From Silvimonas soli (GTDB lineage Bacteria; Pseudomonadota; Gammaproteobacteria; Burkholderiales; Chitinibacteraceae): a stretch of 64,000 bases of DNA. Positions 43,097 to 51,847 of this stretch are shown piece after piece. Location: contig NZ_CP106736.1 of the NCBI RefSeq assembly GCF_030035605.1, positions 2,852,001 to 2,916,000 of the forward strand. The letters are read 5' to 3'. The position numbers were made by a program, and so were the translations under genes. Below the pieces are notes generated by a model. It searched no databases and was not told the DNA's origin. It was given only the letters and a program-made list of their open reading frames with translations. Position 1 is the stretch's first letter; the number at the start of each line of letters is the position of its first letter.

Positions 43097-44527
43097 ATGT
43101 CTACGAATTCACAAGCCCTCACCGCAGCAAGCCATCGGGGTGTGGTCTGGTTGGTGGCGGGCGCATTTTTTATGGAGTTGCTCGACTCCACCGTCATCAC
43201 CACCGCACTGCCACAGATGGCGCAGAGTTTTCATACGCAACCCATTCATCTATCCATCGGCGTCAGCGCTTATATGCTGGCGCTGGCGGTGTTCATTCCT
43301 TTAAGTGGCTGGATGGCTGACCGGTTTGGACCACGCGCAGTGTTTGGTGGGGCTCTGCTTTTGTTTACGCTGGCTTCGCTGCTCTGCAGCGTCAGTACCA
43401 GTCTCTGGTTTTTTACCGGCGCGCGTATTTTGCAAGGATTGGGCGGGGCGATGATGGTGCCCGTCGGGCGCATGGTGGTGCTGCGTAATACGCCTAAAGA
43501 AAAGCTTGTGCATGCCATCGCCACGCTGACCTGGCCCGCACTAGGGGCGCCGGTACTCGGGCCGCCATTGGGTGGTTTCATTACCAGCCACTGGAGCTGG
43601 CACTGGATTTTCCTGTTGAATCTTCCGTTTGGTTTGATCGGTTTCGGGTTGGCGCTGTGGCTGATCAAGGGCGAGCCGGGCGGACGACGGCCATTCGATA
43701 TCGTGGGTTTTCTGCTGAGTGGCCTCGGCTGTTGCGGGTTGATGTACGCGTGTGATCTGGCCAGCCACGCACCATTTGATCCGCTACAGATCGGTGTATC
43801 TGCCAGTGCTGGTTTGGCGGGGCTGGTCGGGGCGGTCCGTCATTTGCAGCGCACGCCTCACCCCCTGGTCGATCTGGCGGCCTTGCGTATTCCGACGTTT
43901 GCCGCAGCCATGCGCGGGGGCTCGTTTTTCCGCATGGCAATCAACAGTGCGCCGTTTCTGATGCCGTTAATGTTCCAGCTTGCCTTCGGCATGGATGCCG
44001 TCACCTCCGGCCTGCTACTGCTGGCACTGTTCGCCGGCAACATCTGCATGAAACCGGCGACCACTCCCTTGATGCGAGCCTGGGGTTTTCGCACTGTTTT
44101 GCTGATCAACGGGATCATGGTGGCACTGGGCTTTCTGCTGTGTGTGGGTTTGACGGCGCATACGCCTGCCTGGCTGATCATGCTGGTGCTGTTCTTTACC
44201 GGGCTGAGCCGCTCCATGCAGTTCACCGGCCTGAGCACGTTCAGCTTTTGCGATATCCCGAACGAGCGCATGAGCGGCGCCTCTACGTTGAGCAGCATTC
44301 TGGTACAGATGAGCGCCGGTCTGGGTGTGGCATTGGCCGCAATTGCGCTGCGGCTGGCTTCGATCTGGTTTCCAGCGCCCGGGCAGACTTTGTCGGTGGC
44401 GGCTTTCCAGATCACTTTCGTGGTGATGGCCTTGCTTTCGGTAGCGGGCCTGCCCGATCTGTACCGCTTGCATGCAAATGCGGGCGCGCAAGTCAGCGGG
44501 CATCGCCCGGTTGCCCAGGCGGTGTAA
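43097..44527 (+). CDS. MFS drug-efflux transporter (DHA2, EmrB/QacA type)
   Basis: This inner-membrane proton antiporter has 476 residues and about 14 membrane segments. The motif D1 region at TM1 is FMELLDSTVITTALPQMA, motif A is GWMADRFGPRAVFG, motif B is ARILQGLGGAMMVPVGRM, and motif C is APVLGPPLGGFI. These place it in the DHA2 branch. ATG 43097 is used; an ATG seven codons upstream is possible. It diverges from the OsmC-YcaO gene. No membrane-fusion partner is next to it, so it may work alone. The substrate is unknown. Confidence 0.92.
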   Translation: MSTNSQALTAASHRGVVWLVAGAFFMELLDSTVITTALPQMAQSFHTQPIHLSIGVSAYMLALAVFIPLSGWMADRFGPRAVFGGALLLFTLASLLCSVSTSLWFFTGARILQGLGGAMMVPVGRMVVLRNTPKEKLVHAIATLTWPALGAPVLGPPLGGFITSHWSWHWIFLLNLPFGLIGFGLALWLIKGEPGGRRPFDIVGFLLSGLGCCGLMYACDLASHAPFDPLQIGVSASAGLAGLVGAVRHLQRTPHPLVDLAALRIPTFAAAMRGGSFFRMAINSAPFLMPLMFQLAFGMDAVTSGLLLLALFAGNICMKPATTPLMRAWGFRTVLLINGIMVALGFLLCVGLTAHTPAWLIMLVLFFTGLSRSMQFTGLSTFSFCDIPNERMSGASTLSSILVQMSAGLGVALAAIALRLASIWFPAPGQTLSVAAFQITFVVMALLSVAGLPDLYRLHANAGAQVSGHRPVAQAV

Positions 44528-44672
44528 CCCCGCCATCCAGTGTTGTGATGCTGGTGGATATCGAGCGCTGGTTATGCAGATAGTCTTACCTGCCAATCAC
44601 CGTTGGTATGGCCACATCCGCTATTTGATTCAACGAGATTAATGGCCAGTCCAGGTCTCGAAAGATGCCAAA

Positions 44673-45416
44673 TCAAGGCTGATGATGCCCGCCAAGTCGT
44701 TGTTCATCACCCACGGCCAAGGGCAAAACTCTGGCGTGTGAGACCGTCAGCAACTTCACCATGGCTTCGGCGGCGACTGCGGGCGAGCGGGCGGCGATGG
44801 CTTCATGTACACCCAGGTAATACGGAAGATCTTCGCCCGGATTTGAGCCGTGCCGGTGCAGCATGCCGGAAGAAACCCGCAACGCCGCTTTGATGGCGCC
44901 GCCAATGGTAATGAACATGCCATTGCGTGAGGCGTTGATGATGGCCATGTGAAAGTCCAGATCGGCCTGCGCCGCCATACGGACGTTGGTGCCCGCGTTG
45001 GCCAGCTCGCCATAGCCGCGGGCAATCAGACGCAGGTCATCAGGCGTGCCATGCAACGCGGCCAGATGGCTGGCGCGTGGCTCAAAGCACAGCCGCATTT
45101 CGAAGATGTCCTCGACGATGTCGCGGTCAAACTGGGCGTCGAGCCGCCATGCCAGCACGTCGCGGTCCAGCAGGTTCCAGTCGGTAAACGGCAATACCCG
45201 CGTACCGATTTTGGGCGATACCTCGATCAGCCGCTTGCCCGCCAGGCTTTTGATGGCCTCACGGATCACAGTGCGGCTGACACCGTAAGCGGCGCACAGA
45301 TCAGCCTCGACCGGCAGCACCTCGCCGGGGCGAAACTCACCCCCGACCACGCGCATGCCCAGGATGCGGGCCACTTGCGAGCTCATGGTGCCGACCAGCT
45401 TTTCACGTTCGAACAC
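44673..45416 (-). CDS. FadR-subfamily GntR transcriptional regulator of the arabinan operon
   Basis: This regulator of 247 residues has an N-terminal winged helix (about 10-75, with VLPVEADLCAAYGVSRTVIR then EAIKSL) and a C-terminal FCD ligand domain. Metal-binding His residues are visible in DLDFHMAIINASRNGM, YYLGVHEAIAARS and LLTVSHARVLP. GTG 45416 is chosen because GAGGAG lies 7 bases upstream; the frame starts 7 codons earlier. It is the last gene of the ABC-arabinofuranosidase operon. The inverted repeat in the operon promoter (51379-51396) has the size expected for its operator. The effector is probably a sugar or sugar acid. Confidence 0.92.
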   Translation of the reverse strand: MFEREKLVGTMSSQVARILGMRVVGGEFRPGEVLPVEADLCAAYGVSRTVIREAIKSLAGKRLIEVSPKIGTRVLPFTDWNLLDRDVLAWRLDAQFDRDIVEDIFEMRLCFEPRASHLAALHGTPDDLRLIARGYGELANAGTNVRMAAQADLDFHMAIINASRNGMFITIGGAIKAALRVSSGMLHRHGSNPGEDLPYYLGVHEAIAARSPAVAAEAMVKLLTVSHARVLPLAVGDEQRLGGHHQP

Positions 45417-45461
45417 GGTGGTCTCCTCGCGACGCACGGCAAGCGGCCCGTTGCCCGGGGT

Positions 45462-46994
45462 TCAGGACGTTGCGCCGCAACGGTCAGCAGCGCGGGTCAC
45501 GATCACGTTCCATGAGCCCGGCTTGAGGCGCGCGATCAGCGTTTCGCCATCGGCGCGGACATCCGGGTTGATGGCCGGAGCCACGGTGTCGGGCGCTTCC
45601 TGGGTGTTGGTGGCTTTCATATTGGCGTGATGCAGCTCCAGCGCCGTTTCAATATGCCGGTCACGCCCAAGCCCGCGCAGTTCAATCTTCAGCTCCATGT
45701 CTTCTGACAAGTGCCGGTTCAGGGCAAAGATCACGGTCTGGCCGGTCGCCTCGTCGTCGACCACGCTGGCACACAGGTAGGGGATTTCTGCGAATGACTT
45801 AGCACTGTAGCTGGGCGATTCCACGACTGAGCGCAGCACCCGGCCATGGGCGAACTTCGAGGCTTGGGCAAACGGGTAGAAAATGGTTTGCCGCCACGCC
45901 GCACCGCCCGGCTCGGTCATGATCGGGCCGATCACGTTCACCAGTTGCGCCAGGCACGCCGTTTTGACGCGGTCGCAATTGTTCATCATGACGATCAGCG
46001 CGCCGCCGTTCACCAGCGCATCTTCAAAGTTGTACACCTCTTCGATGAGCCGTGGCGCTTGCGGCCAGCCGGGCTTGCGCAGGTCGTCGATGCTACGGGC
46101 TTTGTACCAGACATTCCATTCGTCAAACGACAGCATGATGCGTTTGCGCGAATGCTTGCGTGCCGCCACGCCATCGGCCACGGCCACGATCTCTTTGATG
46201 AACTGGTCGGTCTGTTCGATGTTGCCGAAAAACTCCTCGGTGGAGTCATAGCGGTTGGTGAAATAGGTATGCAGCGAGATGAAGTCCACTTCGTCAAAAC
46301 AGTGGTCGAGTACGGTGTGTTCCCACTCGCCATAAGTGGGCATATCCCATTGGGATGATCCACATGCCGCCAAGGTAATGGTCGGATCAACCTGGCGCAT
46401 GACCTTGGCGGTTTCCAGCGCAATGCGCCCGTATTCCTCTGGCGTTTTGCGGCAGATTTGCCACGGCCCGTCCATTTCATTGCCCAGACACCAGAACTTG
46501 ATGTCATGCGGCTTTTCAACGCCATGTTCACGGCGCAAGTCGCTCAGCGCGGTGCCGCCGGGGTGATTGCAGTACTCCAGAAAGTGCCGGGCTTCATCCG
46601 GTCCGCGCGTGCCCAGATTGACCCCAAACATGGGCTCGATATCCGCCTTGGCCGCCCAACGCATGAATTCGTTGGTGCCAAACTGGTTGGTTTCGGTGGA
46701 ATACCACGCCAAGTCGAGGCGCACCGGGCGTTTTTCTTTCGGGCCAACGCCGTCTTCCCAGTTGTAGCCCGACATGAAGTTGCCGCCGGGATAACGCACG
46801 ATGGTTGGACCGAGTTCGCGCGTGAGTTCCAGCACGTCCTGGCGAAACCCGTCCTCATCGGCAGTGGGGTGGCCCGGCTCGAAAATACCGGTGTAGACGC
46901 AGCGGCCCATATGCTCGACAAATGTGCCAAACAAACGACGGTCCAGGTCGGCAATTACAAAATCGCTGTCGACGATGAGGCGCGAACTGATCAT
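45462..46994 (-). CDS. abfA: Alpha-L-arabinofuranosidase, GH51
   Basis: This intracellular glycosidase has 510 residues and releases terminal arabinofuranose from arabino-oligosaccharides. The acid/base Glu is E173 (WCLGNEMDGPW) and the nucleophile is E292 (LSFDEWNVWYK), nearly the same positions as in the Geobacillus enzyme. RYPGGNFMSGYNWEDGVGP is a family signature. No signal peptide is present. The open frame extends upstream of ATG 46994 without similarity. The gene follows the binding-protein gene, so imported oligosaccharides are cut inside the cell. Confidence 0.97.
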   Translation of the reverse strand: MISSRLIVDSDFVIADLDRRLFGTFVEHMGRCVYTGIFEPGHPTADEDGFRQDVLELTRELGPTIVRYPGGNFMSGYNWEDGVGPKEKRPVRLDLAWYSTETNQFGTNEFMRWAAKADIEPMFGVNLGTRGPDEARHFLEYCNHPGGTALSDLRREHGVEKPHDIKFWCLGNEMDGPWQICRKTPEEYGRIALETAKVMRQVDPTITLAACGSSQWDMPTYGEWEHTVLDHCFDEVDFISLHTYFTNRYDSTEEFFGNIEQTDQFIKEIVAVADGVAARKHSRKRIMLSFDEWNVWYKARSIDDLRKPGWPQAPRLIEEVYNFEDALVNGGALIVMMNNCDRVKTACLAQLVNVIGPIMTEPGGAAWRQTIFYPFAQASKFAHGRVLRSVVESPSYSAKSFAEIPYLCASVVDDEATGQTVIFALNRHLSEDMELKIELRGLGRDRHIETALELHHANMKATNTQEAPDTVAPAINPDVRADGETLIARLKPGSWNVIVTRAADRCGATS

Positions 46995-47090
46995 GGCAAA
47001 ACGTTCCTGAAAGAAAATATCCGGTTTCGGAAAGGGCCGTGGCCGGGAAGCCACGGCATAACCGACGGGTAGATGGGCGATGGCTGCGCG

Positions 47091-48425
47091 TTACTTCACA
47101 CTGGCCAGCAGCGTATTGACGCGTTGTTCAATGGCATCCTGCACGGCGGGAACGGCTTTGCCGGACAGCATCATGCTGGAGATTTCTTCACCGATAATCG
47201 CTTCAATGGCGCGCTGACGCGGCACATTGCTAGGCGTGGTGATACCGATCTGCGTGATTTCCAGGATGTTCTTGCGGAACGGCAACGCCTGGTACTGCGC
47301 GCTCTGCGCCACCTTGTTGTTGGCAGGCAGATGGCCGGTGCGTGACCAGTCATAGTCGTGTTCCCACAGGAACTTCATGAAGCTCAGCGCGGCCTTTTTC
47401 TCGGCCTCGTTGTGCGTGCCACCCTTGATCATTACCCAGCTATGACCGTCGGCGAACACGGCTTTCTTGCTGTAAAGGTTGGGGAACGGCACCACGTCGT
47501 AGCCGTTATGCAGCGGCGAATCCGCTTTGTCGGCAGCGGTCATGAAGTCGTCAATGGTCCAGTTGCCGACCACATCCACGGCCACATCACCGTTGGTGAA
47601 CGCTTGCTGGGTCGCGCCGTAATCCAGGCCCTTTTTGATGTAGCCGTCGGTCCACAATTTGTTCATCAGATTGAGGGCATTGGTGGCAGCAGGCGTGTGC
47701 ACGTTGATCTTGCGGCCATCTGCACTGAATACCTGCGCATTTTGCTCATACAGCAGCGTCAGAAAGGTGCGGGTTGGTGCGGCAGTTTCATTGGCGGTGG
47801 TCCAGGAGAAATACGGCTTGCCGGTGGCGTCCTTGATCTTTTTGGCCTGTGCCAGCAATTCGTCGGGCGACTTGGGCAGAATCGGCGTGCCGTCGGCGCT
47901 GGTCAGGCCGGCTTTCTTGAAGTCATTGACGTTGATGTGCCACAGCCACGACCACGTATCAAACGGCAACGCATAAGTTTTGCCGCCAATGATCACGCCA
48001 CGGCGTGCTTGCGGTGTGAAGTCGGCAGTGTTGATGCCCACGCTCTTGAAGCTGTCGTCGAGTGGATCAACCAGCTTGCGCGAGACAAAATCGCCCAGCA
48101 CGGATTGGTGCATGACCGCGATGGTAGGCGTGTTGTGAGCGACGATGCGCGAGGTCAGCTGATCGTAGTAAGGCCCCCATTCGGCCACTTCGGGCTTCAC
48201 CACCACGCCATCCTTGTTGGTGGCGTTGTATTGGTTGACCAGCGAAGTGATGATGCCGCACTCGCCCTTGGCCTTGCTCACGTCGGTTACCTTGCCGTAA
48301 TCGGCCTCGCACGCGCCGAAAAAGCGCGCCAGAGTGATTTCCGTAGCGCCATGTGCGGTGGTCAGCGTTGCGCCCAACAGCAGTGCAAGCCACGGTTTGA
48401 TCTTGTTGATTCCTGCAGTTTTCAT
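47091..48425 (-). CDS. Arabino-oligosaccharide ABC transporter substrate-binding protein
   Basis: This periplasmic family-1 binding protein has 444 residues. The signal peptide ends ALLLGATLTTAHGA, and the mature protein starts TEITLARFFGACEADYG. ATG 48425 follows AGAGGAG. VDVVGNWTIDDFM and GHSWVMIKGGTHNEAEKKAA are typical of the C-lobe of sugar binders. The ligand is inferred as arabino-oligosaccharides from the adjacent GH51 gene; it was not read from the binding site. It corresponds in role to AraN of Bacillus. Confidence 0.9.
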   Translation of the reverse strand: MKTAGINKIKPWLALLLGATLTTAHGATEITLARFFGACEADYGKVTDVSKAKGECGIITSLVNQYNATNKDGVVVKPEVAEWGPYYDQLTSRIVAHNTPTIAVMHQSVLGDFVSRKLVDPLDDSFKSVGINTADFTPQARRGVIIGGKTYALPFDTWSWLWHINVNDFKKAGLTSADGTPILPKSPDELLAQAKKIKDATGKPYFSWTTANETAAPTRTFLTLLYEQNAQVFSADGRKINVHTPAATNALNLMNKLWTDGYIKKGLDYGATQQAFTNGDVAVDVVGNWTIDDFMTAADKADSPLHNGYDVVPFPNLYSKKAVFADGHSWVMIKGGTHNEAEKKAALSFMKFLWEHDYDWSRTGHLPANNKVAQSAQYQALPFRKNILEITQIGITTPSNVPRQRAIEAIIGEEISSMMLSGKAVPAVQDAIEQRVNTLLASVK

Positions 48426-48488
48426 GGGTTCTCCTCTGAAGCTTATGTAAGAGCGCCGGGCGGGCAGCTTGGCAGCGCTGCCGCGCAA

Positions 48489-49331
48489 TTAGCGCACGGT
48501 GGTACCGGCCACGGCCGAAACGATATGTTTCTGGAAAAACAGGTAAATGATGAAAATCGGTAACCCGGCAAATACCGCCTGCGCCATCAGGTAACCAATA
48601 CCTTCAGACTGGGCAAAGTTGCTTTGGGTGGCCGCCAGCCCGAGCGTGAGGGTGTACATCTCGGGTTTGGAGGCAGAAATCAGCGGCCACAGATAATCGT
48701 TCCAGGCCGTGAGGAAGGTGAAGATGCCCAGCGTTGCTTGCGCCGGAATCGACAGCGGCAGGACGATGCGCAGAAAGATCTTCCAGCGCGGTGTGCTGTC
48801 GAGCAGGGCGGCTTCTTCGATATCTTTGGGGATGGCGCGGAAATACTGCGTCATCAAAAACACCCCGAACGGTGCGGCCAGCCGCGGCAGGATTAAACCG
48901 CTGTAGGTGTTGTGCAGATCCAGATCGGCAAACATGCGATGCAATGGAATAACCACGGCTTGTTCCGGCACGGCCAGCCCGGCCAGCACAAAAACATACA
49001 GCCACTTTTGCCCCGGAAACGACGTGCGGGCAAAGCCATAACCAGCCAGCGAGCACAGCACCAACGTCAGCAGCGTCTGGGTAATCGACACAATGGCGCT
49101 ATTCAGAATCCAGCGAAAAACCGACGAGGTGCCCAGAATGTCGGTGTAGTTTTTCAGCGTGAATGGCGCGCCGATCAACACATCGGTGTGCTGCGCCAGA
49201 AAGGCATTGGGTTTAAATGAGAGCGCCAGCACCCAGGCCAGCGGCGCAATCCATGCCAGCGCCAGGATGACCACCGCCGCCAGGATCAAGCGGTTGCCCC
49301 ATTGCCCGCCACGATATTGACTGGTGCTCAT
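48489..49331 (-). CDS. Sugar ABC transporter permease, MalG/AraQ type
   Basis: This inner-membrane permease has 280 residues and six membrane segments. The cytoplasmic EAA loop that contacts the ATPase is IEEAALLDSTPRWKIFLRIV followed by LPLS. Start ATG 49331 overlaps the stop of the upstream permease by four bases (ATGA), so translation is coupled. A longer frame to 49430 is a shadow inside that gene. It forms a heterodimer with the MalF-type permease. Confidence 0.94.
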   Translation of the reverse strand: MSTSQYRGGQWGNRLILAAVVILALAWIAPLAWVLALSFKPNAFLAQHTDVLIGAPFTLKNYTDILGTSSVFRWILNSAIVSITQTLLTLVLCSLAGYGFARTSFPGQKWLYVFVLAGLAVPEQAVVIPLHRMFADLDLHNTYSGLILPRLAAPFGVFLMTQYFRAIPKDIEEAALLDSTPRWKIFLRIVLPLSIPAQATLGIFTFLTAWNDYLWPLISASKPEMYTLTLGLAATQSNFAQSEGIGYLMAQAVFAGLPIFIIYLFFQKHIVSAVAGTTVR

Positions 49332-50263
49332 GGCTGCCCCCGGCTGGAAACCCACATCTGAATGGCTACGCCGATCAGCATCAGGCCAAACAGCACCTGC
49401 GCGGCTGCCGCGGAATAGCCCAGCGCCCATTGCTGGAAGCCAGCTTCGTAAATGAATTGCACGATTGGGCGTGAGGCGTTGTTGGGGCCGCCGTTAGTCA
49501 TCAACTGCGCCTGGCCGAACAACTGAAATTGCAAGATCACTTCAATGATGGCTACCAGCGCAACCGTGCGGCGGATCGAAGGCAAGGTGATGGCCCAAAA
49601 GGTGCGCCAGCGCCCGGCGTTGTCCATGGCGGCGGCCTCGTAGATTTCTTCCGGAATCTGTTGCAGCGCGGCCAGAAACAACATCATCGGCAAGCCGATA
49701 ATCCACCAGACCGTCACCATGCCAATGGCCGGTAATGCCAGCGCGCTACTAGTGAGCGGGTTGATGGATTCCAGCCCGACGGCGTGCATCAGATTGGCCA
49801 GCAAGCCTTTGTCAGTCATGAACACCAGCCGCCAAACCAGCGTGACGATGGTGACCGACAGCACGGAAGAGCCAAAAAAGATGGTGCGCAAAACGGTGCC
49901 GATGCGGTCTTGCCGGTTCAGCGCCAACGCCAGCAGCAAACCCAGCGCCACAAATGCGGGCGTGGTCATCAGCACAAACAGAAAGGTATTGCGGATGGCG
50001 CCGCGGAAAATATCGTCGTGCCACAGGCGGACAAAATTGGCCAGGCCCACGTAAACGCGATCACCAGACAATACGTCGACTTCGTTCAGGCTCAGCCAGA
50101 AACCATTGAAGACCGGCACCACCAGCAGCGCGATATAAACCAGCAAAAAGGGCAGGACGAACAGGGCGTTGGACCAGTGTCGCACGCCCCGGCTTTTCAA
50201 CCGGACAAGTGCAGGCGCGGTGACCGGCGTGGGCAGCGAACGTGTCATGGCAACCTCGCTCAT
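49328..50263 (-). CDS. Sugar ABC transporter permease, MalF/AraP type
   Basis: This inner-membrane permease has 311 residues with a charged N-terminus and six membrane segments. The EAA loop reads IYEAAAMDNAGRWRTFWAIT. ATG 50263 overlaps the ATPase stop by four bases; an in-frame ATG five codons later (50248) is possible. It is the second gene of the operon and pairs with the MalG-type protein. Confidence 0.94.
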   Translation of the reverse strand: MSEVAMTRSLPTPVTAPALVRLKSRGVRHWSNALFVLPFLLVYIALLVVPVFNGFWLSLNEVDVLSGDRVYVGLANFVRLWHDDIFRGAIRNTFLFVLMTTPAFVALGLLLALALNRQDRIGTVLRTIFFGSSVLSVTIVTLVWRLVFMTDKGLLANLMHAVGLESINPLTSSALALPAIGMVTVWWIIGLPMMLFLAALQQIPEEIYEAAAMDNAGRWRTFWAITLPSIRRTVALVAIIEVILQFQLFGQAQLMTNGGPNNASRPIVQFIYEAGFQQWALGYSAAAAQVLFGLMLIGVAIQMWVSSRGQP

Positions 50264-51342
50264 GCTGCGTGCCAGCCGCGACCGGCTTCGTCAAACAGAT
50301 GGACGTGGCTGGCCTCGAAATGCAGACCCACGTTGTCACCGCTGCTGACCGGGGATTCACGATGCGCTTGTGCCACCACGATATCGCCACTGCCGAGCGT
50401 GACATGGACTAGCGTGCGCTCGCCGAGGCGTTCGATCACATCGGCCCGGCCGCGTACCGGCGATGCGTCATCCAGCGTGAGCGACTCGGCGCGCACACCC
50501 GCCACCAGTTTTGCGCCGCTCTGAATCGGCGCCGCCGGCACACCGGTTTGCAGTTCGGTGCCATCCGCCAGGCGCACCCGGATACAGTTATCCGCAGCGG
50601 CAACTGGCGTAGCGTCGATGAAGTTCATGGCCGGAGAACCAATGAAGCCCGCCACAAAGCGCGTGGCCGGGCGGCGGTAGATTTCAATCGGGCTGCCCAT
50701 CTGCTCAATGCGGCCGCGGTTGAGCACCACAATGCGCGTTGCCAGCGTCATGGCTTCAACCTGGTCGTGCGTAACAAACACCATCGTGGTTTTCAGGCGC
50801 TGATGCAGCCGCGCCAGCTCTACCCGGGTGCGGTTACGCAGGGCCGCATCCAGATTGGACAACGGCTCGTCAAACAGAAACGCTCCGGGTTCTTTCACCA
50901 CGGCGCGACCGATGGCGACGCGCTGGCGCTGGCCACCGGAAAGCTGTATCGGCTTGCGGTCCAGCAGGCTTTCCAGTTCCAGCATGCGGGTGGCTTCGGT
51001 AATGCGCCGGGCGATATCGGCTTCGGGCACGTTCACGTTGCGCAGGCCGAAAGCCATGTTCTCGCGCACCGTCATATGCGGATATAACGCGTAATGCTGA
51101 AACACCATCGCCAGATCACGCTCGCCAGGCGCGAGCGGGGTCACGTCTTTGTCACCAATGCGGATTTGGCCGCCACTGACGGGTTCCAGCCCGGCGATCA
51201 TGCGCAACAAGGTGGATTTGCCACAGCCGGATGGTCCGAGAAAAACCAGGAACTCGCCGGATTCCACTTCGAGATTGAATTCGGGAATGATCTCTGTCGT
51301 GCCATAGCGCTTGCTCACGCCAACCAGTTGTATGCCTGCCAC
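50260..51342 (-). CDS. Sugar ABC transporter ATPase, UgpC/MsmX/MalK type
   Basis: This cytoplasmic ATPase of 360 residues energises the importer. Walker A is GPSGCGKST, the Q loop is AMVFQHYALYPHM, the signature is LSGGQRQRVAIGRA, Walker B is GAFLFDEPLSNLD, and the H loop is VFVTHDQVEAM. The C-terminal OB-type regulatory domain (about 240-360) is typical of MalK-like subunits. The start is GTG 51342 with GGAGG upstream. It is the first gene of the arabino-oligosaccharide operon. Confidence 0.95.
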   Translation of the reverse strand: MAGIQLVGVSKRYGTTEIIPEFNLEVESGEFLVFLGPSGCGKSTLLRMIAGLEPVSGGQIRIGDKDVTPLAPGERDLAMVFQHYALYPHMTVRENMAFGLRNVNVPEADIARRITEATRMLELESLLDRKPIQLSGGQRQRVAIGRAVVKEPGAFLFDEPLSNLDAALRNRTRVELARLHQRLKTTMVFVTHDQVEAMTLATRIVVLNRGRIEQMGSPIEIYRRPATRFVAGFIGSPAMNFIDATPVAAADNCIRVRLADGTELQTGVPAAPIQSGAKLVAGVRAESLTLDDASPVRGRADVIERLGERTLVHVTLGSGDIVVAQAHRESPVSSGDNVGLHFEASHVHLFDEAGRGWHAA

Positions 51343-51375
51343 TGCCGCGCCTCCATGTCTTGTTTTGGTGCTTTG

Positions 51376-51404
51376 GTATTATGAAAGGCATCATAAAGGG
51401 GCAA
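51376..51404 (-). promoter_or_regulatory. Predicted promoter of the arabino-oligosaccharide operon
   Basis: On the minus strand TTGCCC (51404-51399) and TAATAC (51381-51376) are separated by exactly 17 bases and lie about 34 bases upstream of the first gene. Confidence 0.6.
51379..51396. promoter_or_regulatory. Candidate operator for the FadR-type regulator
   Basis: TTATGA-N6-TCATAA is a perfect inverted repeat that fills the spacer between the predicted -35 and -10. Binding here would block RNA polymerase. Its AT-rich arms suit a GntR/FadR-family dimer. Confidence 0.6.
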
Positions 51405-51847
51405 GTTATGGCGCTGGCATGGGGTGGCTGGCTGGGTTTCTGGATAATCCGGCTATGGATTGTCTTGGAAATGACCCCAACCTGAAGAACTGACTTCTTG
51501 AAAGTCTTTGCAGGTTTATCGATGCGGATTGGTGTGGCGGCATACCGTGCTGTGACGTTCACAATGCCGACTCAGTGGTCAGTAGATGTCCGTCCCCGTA
51601 ACGCGGACTAGTCACGAGATGGTAATCGTGCGCCTTAGCTTCTAAGCTAAAACAACAATTGCTTCTAAATAGTTGCGGTTACCAGCAGGCTGGATACGCC
51701 AAATAAAGTCGCCACGCGTGGCGGAACAGTATTCCGAGGGTATTCACGCGAGGGACGTAGCAAATGGCGGAGTGCCCCCCGCGAAACTTCCCCAGCAAAA
51801 AAACGCCGATCTCAATAGCTATTCAAGTTAATTGCGGACCCATTCCC
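51405..51847. other. Gene-free divergent region upstream of the SulP gene
   Basis: This 443-base stretch has no gene. It contains a perfect 7-bp inverted repeat TTAGCTT-CT-AAGCTAA at 51635-51650 of unknown function. The SulP promoter should lie here. Confidence 0.45.

Noticed and set aside
40659..44527. YcaO and MFS pump as an azole-peptide (RiPP) biosynthesis and export locus
   Set aside because: No precursor peptide, cyclodehydratase partner or dehydrogenase is seen, and the YcaO has the E. coli-type C-terminus with divergent, not co-oriented, pump gene.
47358..48563. Plus-strand open frame of 401 codons
   Set aside because: It is antisense to the arabino-oligosaccharide binding-protein gene, which has a signal peptide, ribosome site and family motifs.
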